Below are positions 43,901-53,079 of a stretch of 64,000 nucleotides of DNA, one piece after another. Below the pieces are notes generated by a model. That model saw only the letters and a program-made list of their open reading frames with translations, had not been told where the DNA came from and did no database searches. Positions within the stretch are counted from its first letter, which is position 1. Each line of letters opens with the position of its first letter. The position numbers were made by a program, and so were the translations under genes. This DNA is from Gracilibacillus caseinilyticus (GTDB taxonomy: Bacteria > Bacillota > Bacilli > Bacillales > Amphibacillaceae), in assembly GCF_022919115.1 (NCBI RefSeq), contig NZ_CP095072.1:2418001-2482000 (forward strand), written 5' to 3'.

Positions 43901-45006
43901 GAATGATTTCCTCCTAAAATGTCACAAAATCTATCGTAAATAATGTCCAAATCATCTTTTTGTAACGGTCGAGGGTCAATGTCGAGGAACCCTTGACTTG
44001 CACCGTAATCTCTCGTATAAATGGCTATCTCACCTGATTTTAATTGATGGACGATTTCTTCTGCAGTCTGTCCGGTTGCGGAGGAATCGATCGTAATTCG
44101 AGCACGATAAATATTTCGTCCTGCTTCGTCTTGGATAATCTGAACGTTAACCCCATCAATGTTCACTAACCTCTGTAACACGGTTAAGCTTTCTCGTTCG
44201 GTATGGCTGGTATCTTTTTTATCAAAAAAAATATCCAGCGCCTGCAAAAGACCAAAGCTTGCCTCTTTGCCAACCTTCATGCTTCTGCCAATTCCGGATA
44301 ACTGCACTTTCGCCCAGTCGACATATTCTTTTTTTCCGGCAATGATGCCCGATGTCGGTCCTTCGATCGCCTTGGAACCGCTGTAAATTACCAGATCAGA
44401 AATAGCTGGGTATTTTGTTAAATCTCCTTCCGCAGCAGCATCGATGACAAAAGGTATGTGGTGCTTTTCTGCAATGGTATAAGCTTCTTCAACTGAAATG
44501 ATGTTCTTCTGCACAGCATGGTGAGATTGCACATAGATAATGGCTGCTGTATTCGGATTGATTGCTTCTTTGATGTGTTCCTGCTTGCCCTCATTTGCGT
44601 ATCCGACCTCGATTACTTTTCCACTACCTAAGTGAATCATTGTTTCGATCGGAGCCCCGTACTGAACATTATGGCCCTTGAAAAGAATGACCTCGTTTTT
44701 TTCGATAGGCAATTGATGAAGTTTCATACTTGTGCGTGTATTTCCTTTGGTTACCAGCCCTGCAATTGCGATGGCTATCCCGCTTGATGCAGAATTAACG
44801 ATTACTGCGTCTTCACTTCCTAACTTACTTGCTATATAACTGCCTGCTTTATTTACTAAGTCCGCCATTTCGACATAGCTTTGTGCACCGGTTTTCATTG
44901 CTTCCATTACAGAATCTTCCGGGGCTGATACGCCCAAAATACTCATTCTGCCACTTGCATTAATAACACGTTTCAATCCATATTTAGCATGTAATGAGCT
45001 CGCCAT
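43897..45006 (-). CDS. dgaE: DgaE-family PLP-dependent ammonia-lyase (SelA-like fold)
   Basis: 369 residues. The N-terminus YGLKRVINASGRMSILGVS and the middle SEDAVIVNSASSGIAIAIAGL are typical of the DgaE/SelA-like group; the PLP Lys is probably Lys212 in YSGSKAIEGPTSGII. In Salmonella, DgaE converts D-glucosaminate-6-phosphate to KDPG and ammonia. Here a KDG-type kinase lies downstream, so this enzyme may act on unphosphorylated D-glucosaminate to give KDG. It overlaps the upstream amidohydrolase gene by 23 bp, and AAAAGGAGTGG precedes the ATG. Confidence 0.87.
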   Translation of the reverse strand: MASSLHAKYGLKRVINASGRMSILGVSAPEDSVMEAMKTGAQSYVEMADLVNKAGSYIASKLGSEDAVIVNSASSGIAIAIAGLVTKGNTRTSMKLHQLPIEKNEVILFKGHNVQYGAPIETMIHLGSGKVIEVGYANEGKQEHIKEAINPNTAAIIYVQSHHAVQKNIISVEEAYTIAEKHHIPFVIDAAAEGDLTKYPAISDLVIYSGSKAIEGPTSGIIAGKKEYVDWAKVQLSGIGRSMKVGKEASFGLLQALDIFFDKKDTSHTERESLTVLQRLVNIDGVNVQIIQDEAGRNIYRARITIDSSATGQTAEEIVHQLKSGEIAIYTRDYGASQGFLDIDPRPLQKDDLDIIYDRFCDILGGNHS

Positions 45007-46084
45007 CTTTTACCACTCCTTTTGGTTCAATGATTTCGTTGGTTGTTCGCTGTTCACCGTTGGCGTCGGTCAACACGGTCTTTTGTTTCTTCAGTGAGAA
45101 TATGGTGAGATTTGCTGGTTCACCAATCGTAATTGTTGCTAAATGAGGTTTCCTAATCGCTCTGGCGGGTTGCACGGTAATAGCATCGATTACATCTGCT
45201 AAGGTATAGCCAAGGTAAAGAAATTTACTGGCAACATGAGCAAGACTGTATACAGGTCCATTTCTGCGATTGTCACGATAAATATCTGTGCTGATAGAAA
45301 ATGGATAGATTTTTGCTTTTTTTACTACTTCCGTTGTTCGAAAAGAAAAGCTGGCACTGCCATGGCCGACATCTAATAAGACGCCTTTTTCGATGGCTTG
45401 CTGCAGTTCTGGAAGTGGTTGATTGTGCTGATCTAAGAGGTTGTTTTGTTTTCCGTGGAGAAAATGGGTGATAATATCTCCGCTTTCGAGTACATGCAGT
45501 ATTTCTTCAATCGCCGGTGGAGCTGATCCTATATGTACCATTAATGGTCTGGAAGTAACAGAAGAGAATTGTCTTGCAAGTTGTAATGGCTTTAGACCAT
45601 TATCCTTGACGACACTTTTACTCATTCTCACTTTTAACCCTACAATTCCTTCTGAATGGCTGTTGCACGCGTGCACTAATGCTTTTTGATCAAGCCAATT
45701 TAAATTAGATAATTCATCGATCCTGGTTAACCCGATTTTCGATACATTTAAAAAGGCATAAAGTGTCGTTTTGGCTTTTGTTTTTTCCAGGAAGAGATCG
45801 CTTATATGATCGGCGCCACAGCTGCCTGCATCGACAATCGTGGTAACCCCTTGCTGGATACCGATTGCGTCAATCTCATCACCGTAAGGATGCATGACGT
45901 TATGTGCGTGAACATGCAAGTCAATCCAGCCGCTGGATACGAAACATCCGGAATAGTCGTATTTGTGTCTCGCTATCCCTTTACCAGCTGTGGTAATCTC
46001 AGAAATCTGCCTATTATTAATGACAATGTCGACATGCTGGCCATCCGTAAGCTGCAGATTTTGTAAAACATAAGAAGTATTCAT
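44984..46084 (-). CDS. Amidohydrolase/deacetylase-family metallohydrolase (EF_0837 family)
   Basis: 366 residues of the amidohydrolase superfamily. Metal motifs: GWIDLHVHAHNV (HxH), GLKVRMSKSVV (Lys bridging candidate), MVHIGSAP, DVGHGSASF, and the catalytic Asp in STDIYRDNRRNG. Relatives are annotated as amidohydrolase/deacetylase and, in Enterococcus, sit beside DgaE- and DgaF-like genes (EF_0837-0839 cluster, from memory). In this operon, deacetylation of N-acetylglucosaminate to glucosaminate is the reaction that would be missing. AAGGAGGAAAG precedes the ATG. First gene of the operon, divergent from the chitinase. Confidence 0.87.
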   Translation of the reverse strand: MNTSYVLQNLQLTDGQHVDIVINNRQISEITTAGKGIARHKYDYSGCFVSSGWIDLHVHAHNVMHPYGDEIDAIGIQQGVTTIVDAGSCGADHISDLFLEKTKAKTTLYAFLNVSKIGLTRIDELSNLNWLDQKALVHACNSHSEGIVGLKVRMSKSVVKDNGLKPLQLARQFSSVTSRPLMVHIGSAPPAIEEILHVLESGDIITHFLHGKQNNLLDQHNQPLPELQQAIEKGVLLDVGHGSASFSFRTTEVVKKAKIYPFSISTDIYRDNRRNGPVYSLAHVASKFLYLGYTLADVIDAITVQPARAIRKPHLATITIGEPANLTIFSLKKQKTVLTDANGEQRTTNEIIEPKGVVKDGELITC

Positions 46085-46127
46085 TCCACTTTCCTCCTTA
46101 TCACTATAAGAATAGCAACTTTAAGTA

Positions 46128-46143
46128 TAGATGTCTATACATA
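46128..46143 (-). promoter_or_regulatory. NagR-like operator of the glucosaminate-type operon
   Basis: The site is TATGTATAGACATCTA on the minus strand, inside a larger palindrome GTATAGA-TG-TCTATAC (46125-46140 on the plus strand). It lies 44 bp before the amidohydrolase start codon. Confidence 0.6.
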
Positions 46144-46248
46144 AATGCATTTTTGATATGATAGAAAATGAATGGATAGTCGATCAAAAACGTTGAAAAT
46201 TGTCGAAATAAAAGAAGCGGTAGAGTGAAATAAATATAATATTCGATA

Positions 46249-46322
46249 TTGACACTTTTCTATTATTTGGATAATCTTGTATAGAGGTATAGTCATCTTA
46301 TCTAAACTAGATTGCGTTTACA
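46249..46322 (+). promoter_or_regulatory. Chitinase promoter with NagR-like and cre-like sites
   Basis: -35 TTGACA (46249-46254) and -10 TAATCT (46272-46277) are 17 bp apart. The NagR-like site GAGGTATAGTCATCTT (46284-46299) falls just after the expected start of transcription. A weaker cre-like AGATTGCGTTTACA (11 of 14) is at 46309-46322. Confidence 0.6.
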
Positions 46323-46366
46323 TCGGTTAGGATTCTATTAAACTAGTTGAAGGAGTGGAAAAAACA

Positions 46367-48577
46367 TTGTCAGTAAGAAAGAATCTTCCGAAAGGTGTAA
46401 AATGTTGGGTATTTGGAGCAATTGGTCTTTTATTTTTCTCGATAGGCTTATCGTTAGTAACGACAGTACAGACGAGCGCAGCAGAGCAGGATGACGAATA
46501 TAGAGTGGTCGGATATTATACGCAATGGTCGACGTATGGAAGAGATTATCAAGCGGTAGATATTGATGCAAGTAACCTTACGCATATTGTCTATGCATTT
46601 GCGGATTATTGCTGGGAAGGTGCGGGGAATGCGGCCAATACACAGTGTGAAGGTATTGAGAATGGTACAGTTGTTTCGGCCGATCCTTGGGCAGATTATC
46701 AAAATAAGAATGTGTTAGGGTTAGAAGAAGGAGAGGAATGGAATAGAGATTTTCACGGTAATTTAGGCGGTCTAGCCAAACTGAAAGATGAAAATCCAGG
46801 GTTAAAAACATTACTTTCGGTAGGTGGATGGACTTTTTCCAAGAACTTTTCTAATGTTGCTGCTTCTGAGGAAACACGGCAGAGATTCGCTGCATCGGCG
46901 GTAGAGTTTATGAGAACGTATGAAATGGATGGGGTTGATATTGATTGGGAATATCCGGTTGAGGGTGGATTGGAAGGGAATGTCCATCGACCGGAGGATA
47001 AAGAAAATCATACATTATTATTACAAGCAATCCGTGATGAGTTAGATAAAGCGGAGCAAGAAGACGGCAAGCAATATGAGTTAGCCATTGCATCCAGTGC
47101 CAATCCTTCCTATTTGGAGCACAACGAATTAGACAAAATAGCAGAAATCGTCGACTTTATTGATATTATGACGTATGATTTTAACGGAAGCTGGCAGAAG
47201 ACAAGTGCACACAATGCCCCTTTGTTTGCGGATCCTCAAGCTAAAGAAGCAGAGGTGCCAAGTACAGAGGTATTTAATGTCGCCACCGCCATCCAAGGGC
47301 ATTTAGATGCAGGTGTTCCATCTGATAAGTTAGTGATGGGCATGCCATTTTACGGTCGATCATGGGGTGGTTGTGATGCAGATAGAGATACCCATAATGG
47401 TGGCTATTATCAGAATTGTGAAGGCGCAGGGAATGGTACATGGGAAGCCGGCGTCTATGATTATGATGATATTATCAAACATAAATTAACGGATAATCAA
47501 TACACGGCCCATTGGAATGACGCTGCCAAAGTTCCGTACTTATATAATGAACAAACTGGAGAATTTATCAGCTACGATGACAAGCGTTCGATCGCAGCAA
47601 AAGTTGCCTATGTTGAAAACCTTGAGCTAGGCGGTGCCATGATATGGGAATTAAGTGCAGATCGCGAAAGCCAGTTATTAGGCTTGATCAAGAATGAGTT
47701 TTCTAATGGGACAGTGCCACCTGCACCAACCCCGCCAGACGATGGTACGATTAATAGTATGGATGATTTAGAGATTAATGGTGAGGAATATAAATATACC
47801 AATCTGGAAGATAAAGAGAGTGTAGAATTTCAAGCATCACTTATAGAGGAAATGCCTGCTAATGCCAAATTGACGATAATGTATAAAGATCTTGTCATGT
47901 CTGTACCGGTCTCTGTATTAAAAACAGGTCAAAACATTACCATTCAATTTGGTCCAGTAGAAGGTAAGATAAAAGACAAACAGGATCATTTAATCAGCAG
48001 TCTTTACGATTTGCAGCTTTTATCAGGAGAAGACAGCATAACTGACTTTGGGGAGAATTCCGTCACTTTAACCTTTGAAGTGGATGCAGAACAAGTAGAC
48101 AATTGGGACGAGCTCGCTCTTTATTTGTTAGATGAAACAGGAAAGAAAACGAAAGAAAACCCTGTCAAGTATGATAAGGAAAATGCGACGGTGTCTTCAG
48201 AAGTTGCCCATTTTAGTATATATGGTGTTTTTCAAAATATAACAGAAGAGGATACAACGGACGGGAACGAGAATGAATCGGGTTCTGATAATGACAATGA
48301 TGAGAGGGATTCACCAGAAGAGAATACGGATACGGAAGAAGAACCGACAGAAGCGCCTGACGAAAATGCTAACTCTGCTGATAAGGTAAAGGAAGAGAAA
48401 TCTGAACAAGGAAATCAAGAGAGTCCCAAGCAGCCTGACACTAATTTGGAAAACGAAGAGGAGGGTCAGTATTTACCGAATACTGCCACCAATCAGTACA
48501 AGTTCCTGCTTGCGGGGCTGTTACTAGTGATTGCAGGGGGATCAGTCCAGTTTATTTCACCCTTACGAAAAAGATAA
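46367..48577 (+). CDS. Cell-wall-anchored GH18 chitinase
   Basis: 736 residues from TTG 46367 (AAGGAG 11 bp upstream; GTG 46355 overlaps the ribosome binding site). The signal peptide ends near TSA-EQ. The GH18 catalytic domain (about 45-450) has SVGGWTFSKNF and the motif DGVDIDWEYP near residue 190, whose Glu is the acid; MTYDFNG and the terminal GGAMIWELSAD follow. After it come a domain of about 150 residues with no recognised family, an acidic Glu/Asp/Asn-rich spacer, and a C-terminal sorting signal: LPNTA, a hydrophobic helix and a basic tail (SPLRKR). It should be sortase-anchored and cut chitin at the cell surface. Confidence 0.93.
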   Translation: MSVRKNLPKGVKCWVFGAIGLLFFSIGLSLVTTVQTSAAEQDDEYRVVGYYTQWSTYGRDYQAVDIDASNLTHIVYAFADYCWEGAGNAANTQCEGIENGTVVSADPWADYQNKNVLGLEEGEEWNRDFHGNLGGLAKLKDENPGLKTLLSVGGWTFSKNFSNVAASEETRQRFAASAVEFMRTYEMDGVDIDWEYPVEGGLEGNVHRPEDKENHTLLLQAIRDELDKAEQEDGKQYELAIASSANPSYLEHNELDKIAEIVDFIDIMTYDFNGSWQKTSAHNAPLFADPQAKEAEVPSTEVFNVATAIQGHLDAGVPSDKLVMGMPFYGRSWGGCDADRDTHNGGYYQNCEGAGNGTWEAGVYDYDDIIKHKLTDNQYTAHWNDAAKVPYLYNEQTGEFISYDDKRSIAAKVAYVENLELGGAMIWELSADRESQLLGLIKNEFSNGTVPPAPTPPDDGTINSMDDLEINGEEYKYTNLEDKESVEFQASLIEEMPANAKLTIMYKDLVMSVPVSVLKTGQNITIQFGPVEGKIKDKQDHLISSLYDLQLLSGEDSITDFGENSVTLTFEVDAEQVDNWDELALYLLDETGKKTKENPVKYDKENATVSSEVAHFSIYGVFQNITEEDTTDGNENESGSDNDNDERDSPEENTDTEEEPTEAPDENANSADKVKEEKSEQGNQESPKQPDTNLENEEEGQYLPNTATNQYKFLLAGLLLVIAGGSVQFISPLRKR

Positions 48578-48581
48578 CGAG

Positions 48582-48620
48582 GAGCAGAGTAGCTATGAAT
48601 TCACATAGCTGCTCTTTTTA
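48582..48620 (+). terminator. Terminator after the chitinase gene
   Basis: A long interrupted stem (GAGCAG, TAGCTATG / CATAGCTGCTC) followed by TTTTT. Confidence 0.85.
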
Positions 48621-48733
48621 ATATTCATTTTTTACGATGGGTGTACATACATTTAGAAATAACAACATTTGAATCTACGATCTTGTTTGTCTTTCGGGGC
48701 AACAGAAGATTTACTTAACTGGGAGGTCATGGA

Positions 48734-50629
48734 ATGGATATTTTACGGAAGGTGCAAGAATATAGAACAACCCAGCATGCACTAAAATGGGAAGGTACTT
48801 TTTCACAGTATTTGGAGTTGTTGAAAGAAAAGCCTTATCTTGCTCAGTCAGCACACTCTCGAATTTATCAAATGATAAAAGATCAAGGTGTGAAAGATGA
48901 CAATGGAGTGAGGGAATATGCCTTTTTTAGTGATCAATTATTCGGATTAGAAGAAGCACTAGAGAAATTAGTAGAAGAATACTTTCATCCAGCTGCGAAA
49001 CGATTAGATGTTAAAAAAAGAATCTTGCTGTTAATGGGACCTGTCAGTGGTGGTAAATCCACATTAGTAACGTTGCTTAAAAGGGGATTAGAGGAGTACT
49101 CCTTGACTGACCGAGGAGCAGTTTATGCCATAAAGGGCTGTCCGATGCATGAAAATCCTTTGCATCTTATTCCGCAGCATTTAAGAAAAGATTTTGAAGA
49201 AGAGTATGGAATTCGCATCGAAGGTAACCTGTCACCTCTTAACCGATTACGATTAGAAGAAGAATATGGCGGCAGAATAGAAGATGTGATGGTGGAACGT
49301 ATCTTTTTCTCAGAAGATAATCGAGTTGGCATTGGTACATTCAGTCCATCTGATCCAAAATCACAGGACATTGCTGATTTAACAGGATCGATTGATTTCT
49401 CTACGATCGCTACGTACGGATCAGAATCAGATCCACGTGCTTATCGTTTTGATGGGGAATTGAATAAGGCGAATCGCGGGCTAATGGAATTCCAGGAGAT
49501 GTTGAAGTGCGATGAGAAATTCCTCTGGCACTTACTGTCTCTTACGCAGGAAGGTAATTTTAAAGCTGGTCGTTTTGCCTTGATATCAGCGGATGAAATG
49601 ATCGTAGCACATACAAATGAATCGGAGTACAGATCGTTCATTTCTAATAAAAAGAATGAAGCATTACATTCCCGGATGATTGTCATGCCAATTCCGTATA
49701 ATCTGAAATTAGATCAGGAAGAACGTATTTACGAAAAAATGATTAACGAAAGTGATATTAAAGAGGTTCATATTGCTCCACACACGCTCAAAATAGCAGC
49801 TATGTTCACGATTCTGACTCGCTTAAAAGAATCGAAGCAAAGTAATATCAGCTTGCTGAAGAAATTGTATTTATATAATGATCAGGATGTGGAAGGTTTT
49901 AGTGATCAGGATGTCAGTGCTTTGAAGAAAGAATATTCCGATGAAGGGATGACCGGTATTGACCCACGTTATGTCATTAATAGAATTTCTTCGACGATCA
50001 TTCGTAAAGAAATGGAAGCCATTAATGCCCTGGATGTACTCCGTTCCTTGAAAGACGGCTTAGATGATCACCCGTCCATTACGAATGAGCAGAAGGAAGA
50101 CTATCTTGATTTTATCTCGGTAGCGCGTAAAGAATATGATGAGCTCGCGAAAAAAGAAGTACAGAAAGCATTTGTATATTCTTACGAGGAATCTGCCAAA
50201 ACGTTAATGAACAATTATCTTGATAATGTGGAGGCGTTCTGTAATAAAACGAAGATCGAGGATCCATTAACAGGTGAAGAAATGCATCCGGACGAAAAGT
50301 TAATGCGTTCGATCGAAGAACAAATCGGTATTTCTGAAAACGCGAAAAAAGCTTTCCGCGAAGAAATCTTAATTCGTATTTCTGCCTATGCAAGAAAAGG
50401 TAAAAAATTCGATTACCAATCCCATGAACGTTTACGCGAAGCGATTCAGAAGAAACTATTTGCAGATCTTAAAGACGTCGTGAAAATTACTACTTCCACG
50501 AAGACACCAGATGAGCAGCAATTGAAGAAAATGAACGAAGTAGTGGCAACCCTCGTCGAAGAATATGGCTATACATCCCAATCTGCCAATGATTTATTGC
50601 GCTATGTTGGAAGCTTGTTAAATCGCTAA
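48734..50629 (+). CDS. prkA: PrkA-family serine protein kinase
   Basis: 631 residues. It has an AAA+-type N-terminal domain with Walker A LLLMGPVSGGKSTLV and conserved stretches YAIKGCPMHENPLHLIP and RGLMEFQEMLKCDEKFLWHLL, then a C-terminal PrkA domain. In B. subtilis PrkA is linked to sporulation and sigma-K-dependent gene expression; family members are described as protein kinases, and an ATPase/protease role has been argued for some. The ATG has GGGAGGT upstream. It usually neighbours yhbH; here yhbH is 8.7 kb downstream. Confidence 0.94.
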   Translation: MDILRKVQEYRTTQHALKWEGTFSQYLELLKEKPYLAQSAHSRIYQMIKDQGVKDDNGVREYAFFSDQLFGLEEALEKLVEEYFHPAAKRLDVKKRILLLMGPVSGGKSTLVTLLKRGLEEYSLTDRGAVYAIKGCPMHENPLHLIPQHLRKDFEEEYGIRIEGNLSPLNRLRLEEEYGGRIEDVMVERIFFSEDNRVGIGTFSPSDPKSQDIADLTGSIDFSTIATYGSESDPRAYRFDGELNKANRGLMEFQEMLKCDEKFLWHLLSLTQEGNFKAGRFALISADEMIVAHTNESEYRSFISNKKNEALHSRMIVMPIPYNLKLDQEERIYEKMINESDIKEVHIAPHTLKIAAMFTILTRLKESKQSNISLLKKLYLYNDQDVEGFSDQDVSALKKEYSDEGMTGIDPRYVINRISSTIIRKEMEAINALDVLRSLKDGLDDHPSITNEQKEDYLDFISVARKEYDELAKKEVQKAFVYSYEESAKTLMNNYLDNVEAFCNKTKIEDPLTGEEMHPDEKLMRSIEEQIGISENAKKAFREEILIRISAYARKGKKFDYQSHERLREAIQKKLFADLKDVVKITTSTKTPDEQQLKKMNEVVATLVEEYGYTSQSANDLLRYVGSLLNR

Positions 50630-50634
50630 ACTAA

Positions 50635-50676
50635 AAAAACATCCCACAGTCCTGTGCAGGCTGAGGGGTGTTTTTA
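50635..50676 (+). terminator. Terminator after prkA
   Basis: AAACATCCC pairs with GGGTGTTTTT, with an inner ACAG/CTGT pair. Confidence 0.75.
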
Positions 50677-50691
50677 GTTTTGTCGTATGTT

Positions 50692-51166
50692 CTGATAATA
50701 TGGATTATGTAAACTAGCGTAGAGGTCATTTTGAAATGTTGTTAGTGGTATGATACCGCTCCGGCCAACCACTTCTCGTCCTGCGGGGCACGGCTGAAGC
50801 TAACTTTGTGAAGAAAGGCACTTCACAAAGTGGGTCTTCAGCACCTGCACAATCCCGCGGGAGTCTACGTGGTTGGCCTACGCTAGGATAAGAACTCTAC
50901 AACTTTTGCAGGAGCTAGCATATTGAGCGCATCCTTAATTCTCCATAAATAATTGCGTTCATTAATGCCTAGAAACACTGCTTTTAGCGGTTACGTACGT
51001 TGTAGAACCTCATTAGAGCGCAGGAAAGCGGTTTTTGCTTTCTGAGGAATTTGAGGCCGCCCCCACAGGACGCGGAGCATATTTCCGGAGCTTTGCTAAG
51101 CATATACTATATTTCAAAATTACCACATTGTCATACCGTTCTATTTTACATAATCCATAATATAGG
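50692..51166 (+). repeat. Dispersed MITE-like element, copy R4 (475 bp)
   Basis: Left end CTGATAATATGGATTATGT and right end ACATAATCCATAATATAGG. It contains the complete large hairpin (GGCCAACCAC to GTGGTTGGCC) and the distal module ATATTTCCGGAGCTTTGCTA, but the segment between them is shorter and diverged compared with R1 and R3. It lies between the converging prkA and panF genes. Confidence 0.85.
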
Positions 51167-51192
51167 TATCCGTTACATCTAAACCGACTAAC

Positions 51193-52638
51193 TTATGTGA
51201 GTGAATCGGAGACTGTTTGTTTATCCTTCACACTATAGGTTGCTAATACGTAAGCAATCAATGATAACACGATCGATGAAACAACGGAATGCATTCCGAA
51301 TGGCTGTGGGTAAAACGCCTGGAATGCGATATAGGAAATCATACCGGTTATAATCGCAGCGATTGCACCATACTTATTACCTTTTTTCCAATAAATTCCC
51401 ATTACTACCGGCCAAATAAATGCTGCCTCTAACCCGCCAATGGTATACAGGTTTAACCAGATAATTAAATCAGGCGGGTGGATTGCTATCAGGTATACAA
51501 TTAAACCTAATACTGCTGTCACTGTCATACTGATTTTTCGGATCCTTTTTACTGGCGCTTTTGGCTGGATATAATTGCTGTAAATATCTTTAACAATCGT
51601 CGAGCTTACCAGTAAAAGTAAAGAATCGACGGTGGACATAATCGCTGCTAACGGAGCGGCTAACACTATCCCAGCCAGCCAGCCAGGTAATACTTCGAGT
51701 GCAACTAACGGAATGACCGTATCGGCCACTTCAATATCCGGCAAGATCGGACGGGCAAATACACCGATTAAGTGCATGTTTAGCATGATAACACCAACAA
51801 CGATCGTTCCAATGATAAGTGCACGATGAAAAGCACTCGTATTTTGATAGGACATCGCGCGCACTACTATTTGAGGTAACGCGACAACCCCTACACCAAC
51901 TAAAATCCAAAAAGACGATACATACATTGGGGATAAGGTACCGTCTGCACCATAAGGAGTGATCAGGTTGGGGTTTTCTGCCTGTAAATCGTTCATGATA
52001 GCTGATATGCCACCACCTGAAATAATAATGGCAATTAACAAAATAATGGTTCCAACGACCATAATGCTTCCTTGGATAGAATCCGTTAAGGTAACAGCAC
52101 GAAATCCACCGACCGTAACATAGATTAGTACAGTCACTACAAAAATAAGTAAAGCGGAATGATAAGATAATCCTGTAATCGATTCAATTAACCGTCCGGC
52201 ACCAATCCACTGTGCCGCCATGGTGGAAAATAAAAAAATAACAATACTGAATGAGGACAATAGGACGACCCATTTTGATTGATAACGATGTTTCAAAAAA
52301 TCTACCATTGTAATTGCCTTATATTTTTTGGCGGTAATTGCAAACCTTTTACCTAATATCATTAACGTAAAATACCCGGTAGCTACTTGAATTACAGAAA
52401 GCAGTACCCAGCCTAATCCTTCATTATAGGCAACACCGGGACCGCCGATAAAGCTGCTTGCACTTCCATATGTAGCAGACATCGTCATCGCAAGCACAAA
52501 TCCGCCTAAACGACGTCCCCCCAGATAATAATCCTCCATAAATGAAGTGTTGCTTTGATTTCTTCTGCTCACCAATAAACCCGCCAGGAATATCAAGGCA
52601 AGCGCTCCGAATAATGTAATAGTTGCTGCAAGATTCAT
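51193..52638 (-). CDS. panF: Sodium/pantothenate symporter
   Basis: 481 residues, about 13 membrane segments, of the sodium:solute symporter family. The N-terminal DYYLGGRRLGGFVLAMTMSATYGSASSFIGGPG and the middle GGFRAVTLTDSIQG are characteristic of PanF. It imports pantothenate with Na+. The start overlaps the stop codon of the small DUF997 gene by 4 bp, a pairing (YhdT-PanF) also known in E. coli. Confidence 0.9.
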   Translation of the reverse strand: MNLAATITLFGALALIFLAGLLVSRRNQSNTSFMEDYYLGGRRLGGFVLAMTMSATYGSASSFIGGPGVAYNEGLGWVLLSVIQVATGYFTLMILGKRFAITAKKYKAITMVDFLKHRYQSKWVVLLSSFSIVIFLFSTMAAQWIGAGRLIESITGLSYHSALLIFVVTVLIYVTVGGFRAVTLTDSIQGSIMVVGTIILLIAIIISGGGISAIMNDLQAENPNLITPYGADGTLSPMYVSSFWILVGVGVVALPQIVVRAMSYQNTSAFHRALIIGTIVVGVIMLNMHLIGVFARPILPDIEVADTVIPLVALEVLPGWLAGIVLAAPLAAIMSTVDSLLLLVSSTIVKDIYSNYIQPKAPVKRIRKISMTVTAVLGLIVYLIAIHPPDLIIWLNLYTIGGLEAAFIWPVVMGIYWKKGNKYGAIAAIITGMISYIAFQAFYPQPFGMHSVVSSIVLSLIAYVLATYSVKDKQTVSDSLT

Positions 52639-52913
52639 AACTGATCATACTCCTTATCATCTAGCGAAAAATCCTTAAAGAAAAATCTAACCACGATACT
52701 TACCAGTACTATCATTAGGATCACCCCAACAATACAACTGTAAAAAAACCAGGCTGGAAAACCTAAAATAAATGTATATTGATCGGGTTCTTTGCTACCC
52801 AGACCATAAGCAAAAGTAAACCACCAGATAAAATTAAACAGTACTAAACATATCCCAATGATGGCCTCCCGATTTGCCATTTTAAATCGTTTATCCAAGT
52901 GATGTTTCATCAT
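52635..52913 (-). CDS. YhdT/DUF997-family small membrane protein
   Basis: 92 residues from ATG 52913 or the next codon, with GGGAGG upstream; the longer frame to 52976 lacks a ribosome binding site. It has two membrane helices with FNFIWWFTFAYGLG and FPAWFFYSCI, typical of the DUF997/YhdT family that precedes panF. Probably an accessory of the pantothenate transporter; exact role unknown. Confidence 0.85.
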   Translation of the reverse strand: MMKHHLDKRFKMANREAIIGICLVLFNFIWWFTFAYGLGSKEPDQYTFILGFPAWFFYSCIVGVILMIVLVSIVVRFFFKDFSLDDKEYDQL

Positions 52914-53079
52914 AATAACCTCCCTAAAAACAATACCTATCCTAAAAAGTAAACCATAATCGACTTTATGTGACAAGACAACCGCAGGAAATCACCTTTG
53001 ATAATACTAGCAGATTACCCTGTTACGTGGTAGCCTATTTATAAAACCTATTTTAGTAGTGTACAAAGGAGTAAGTGGC

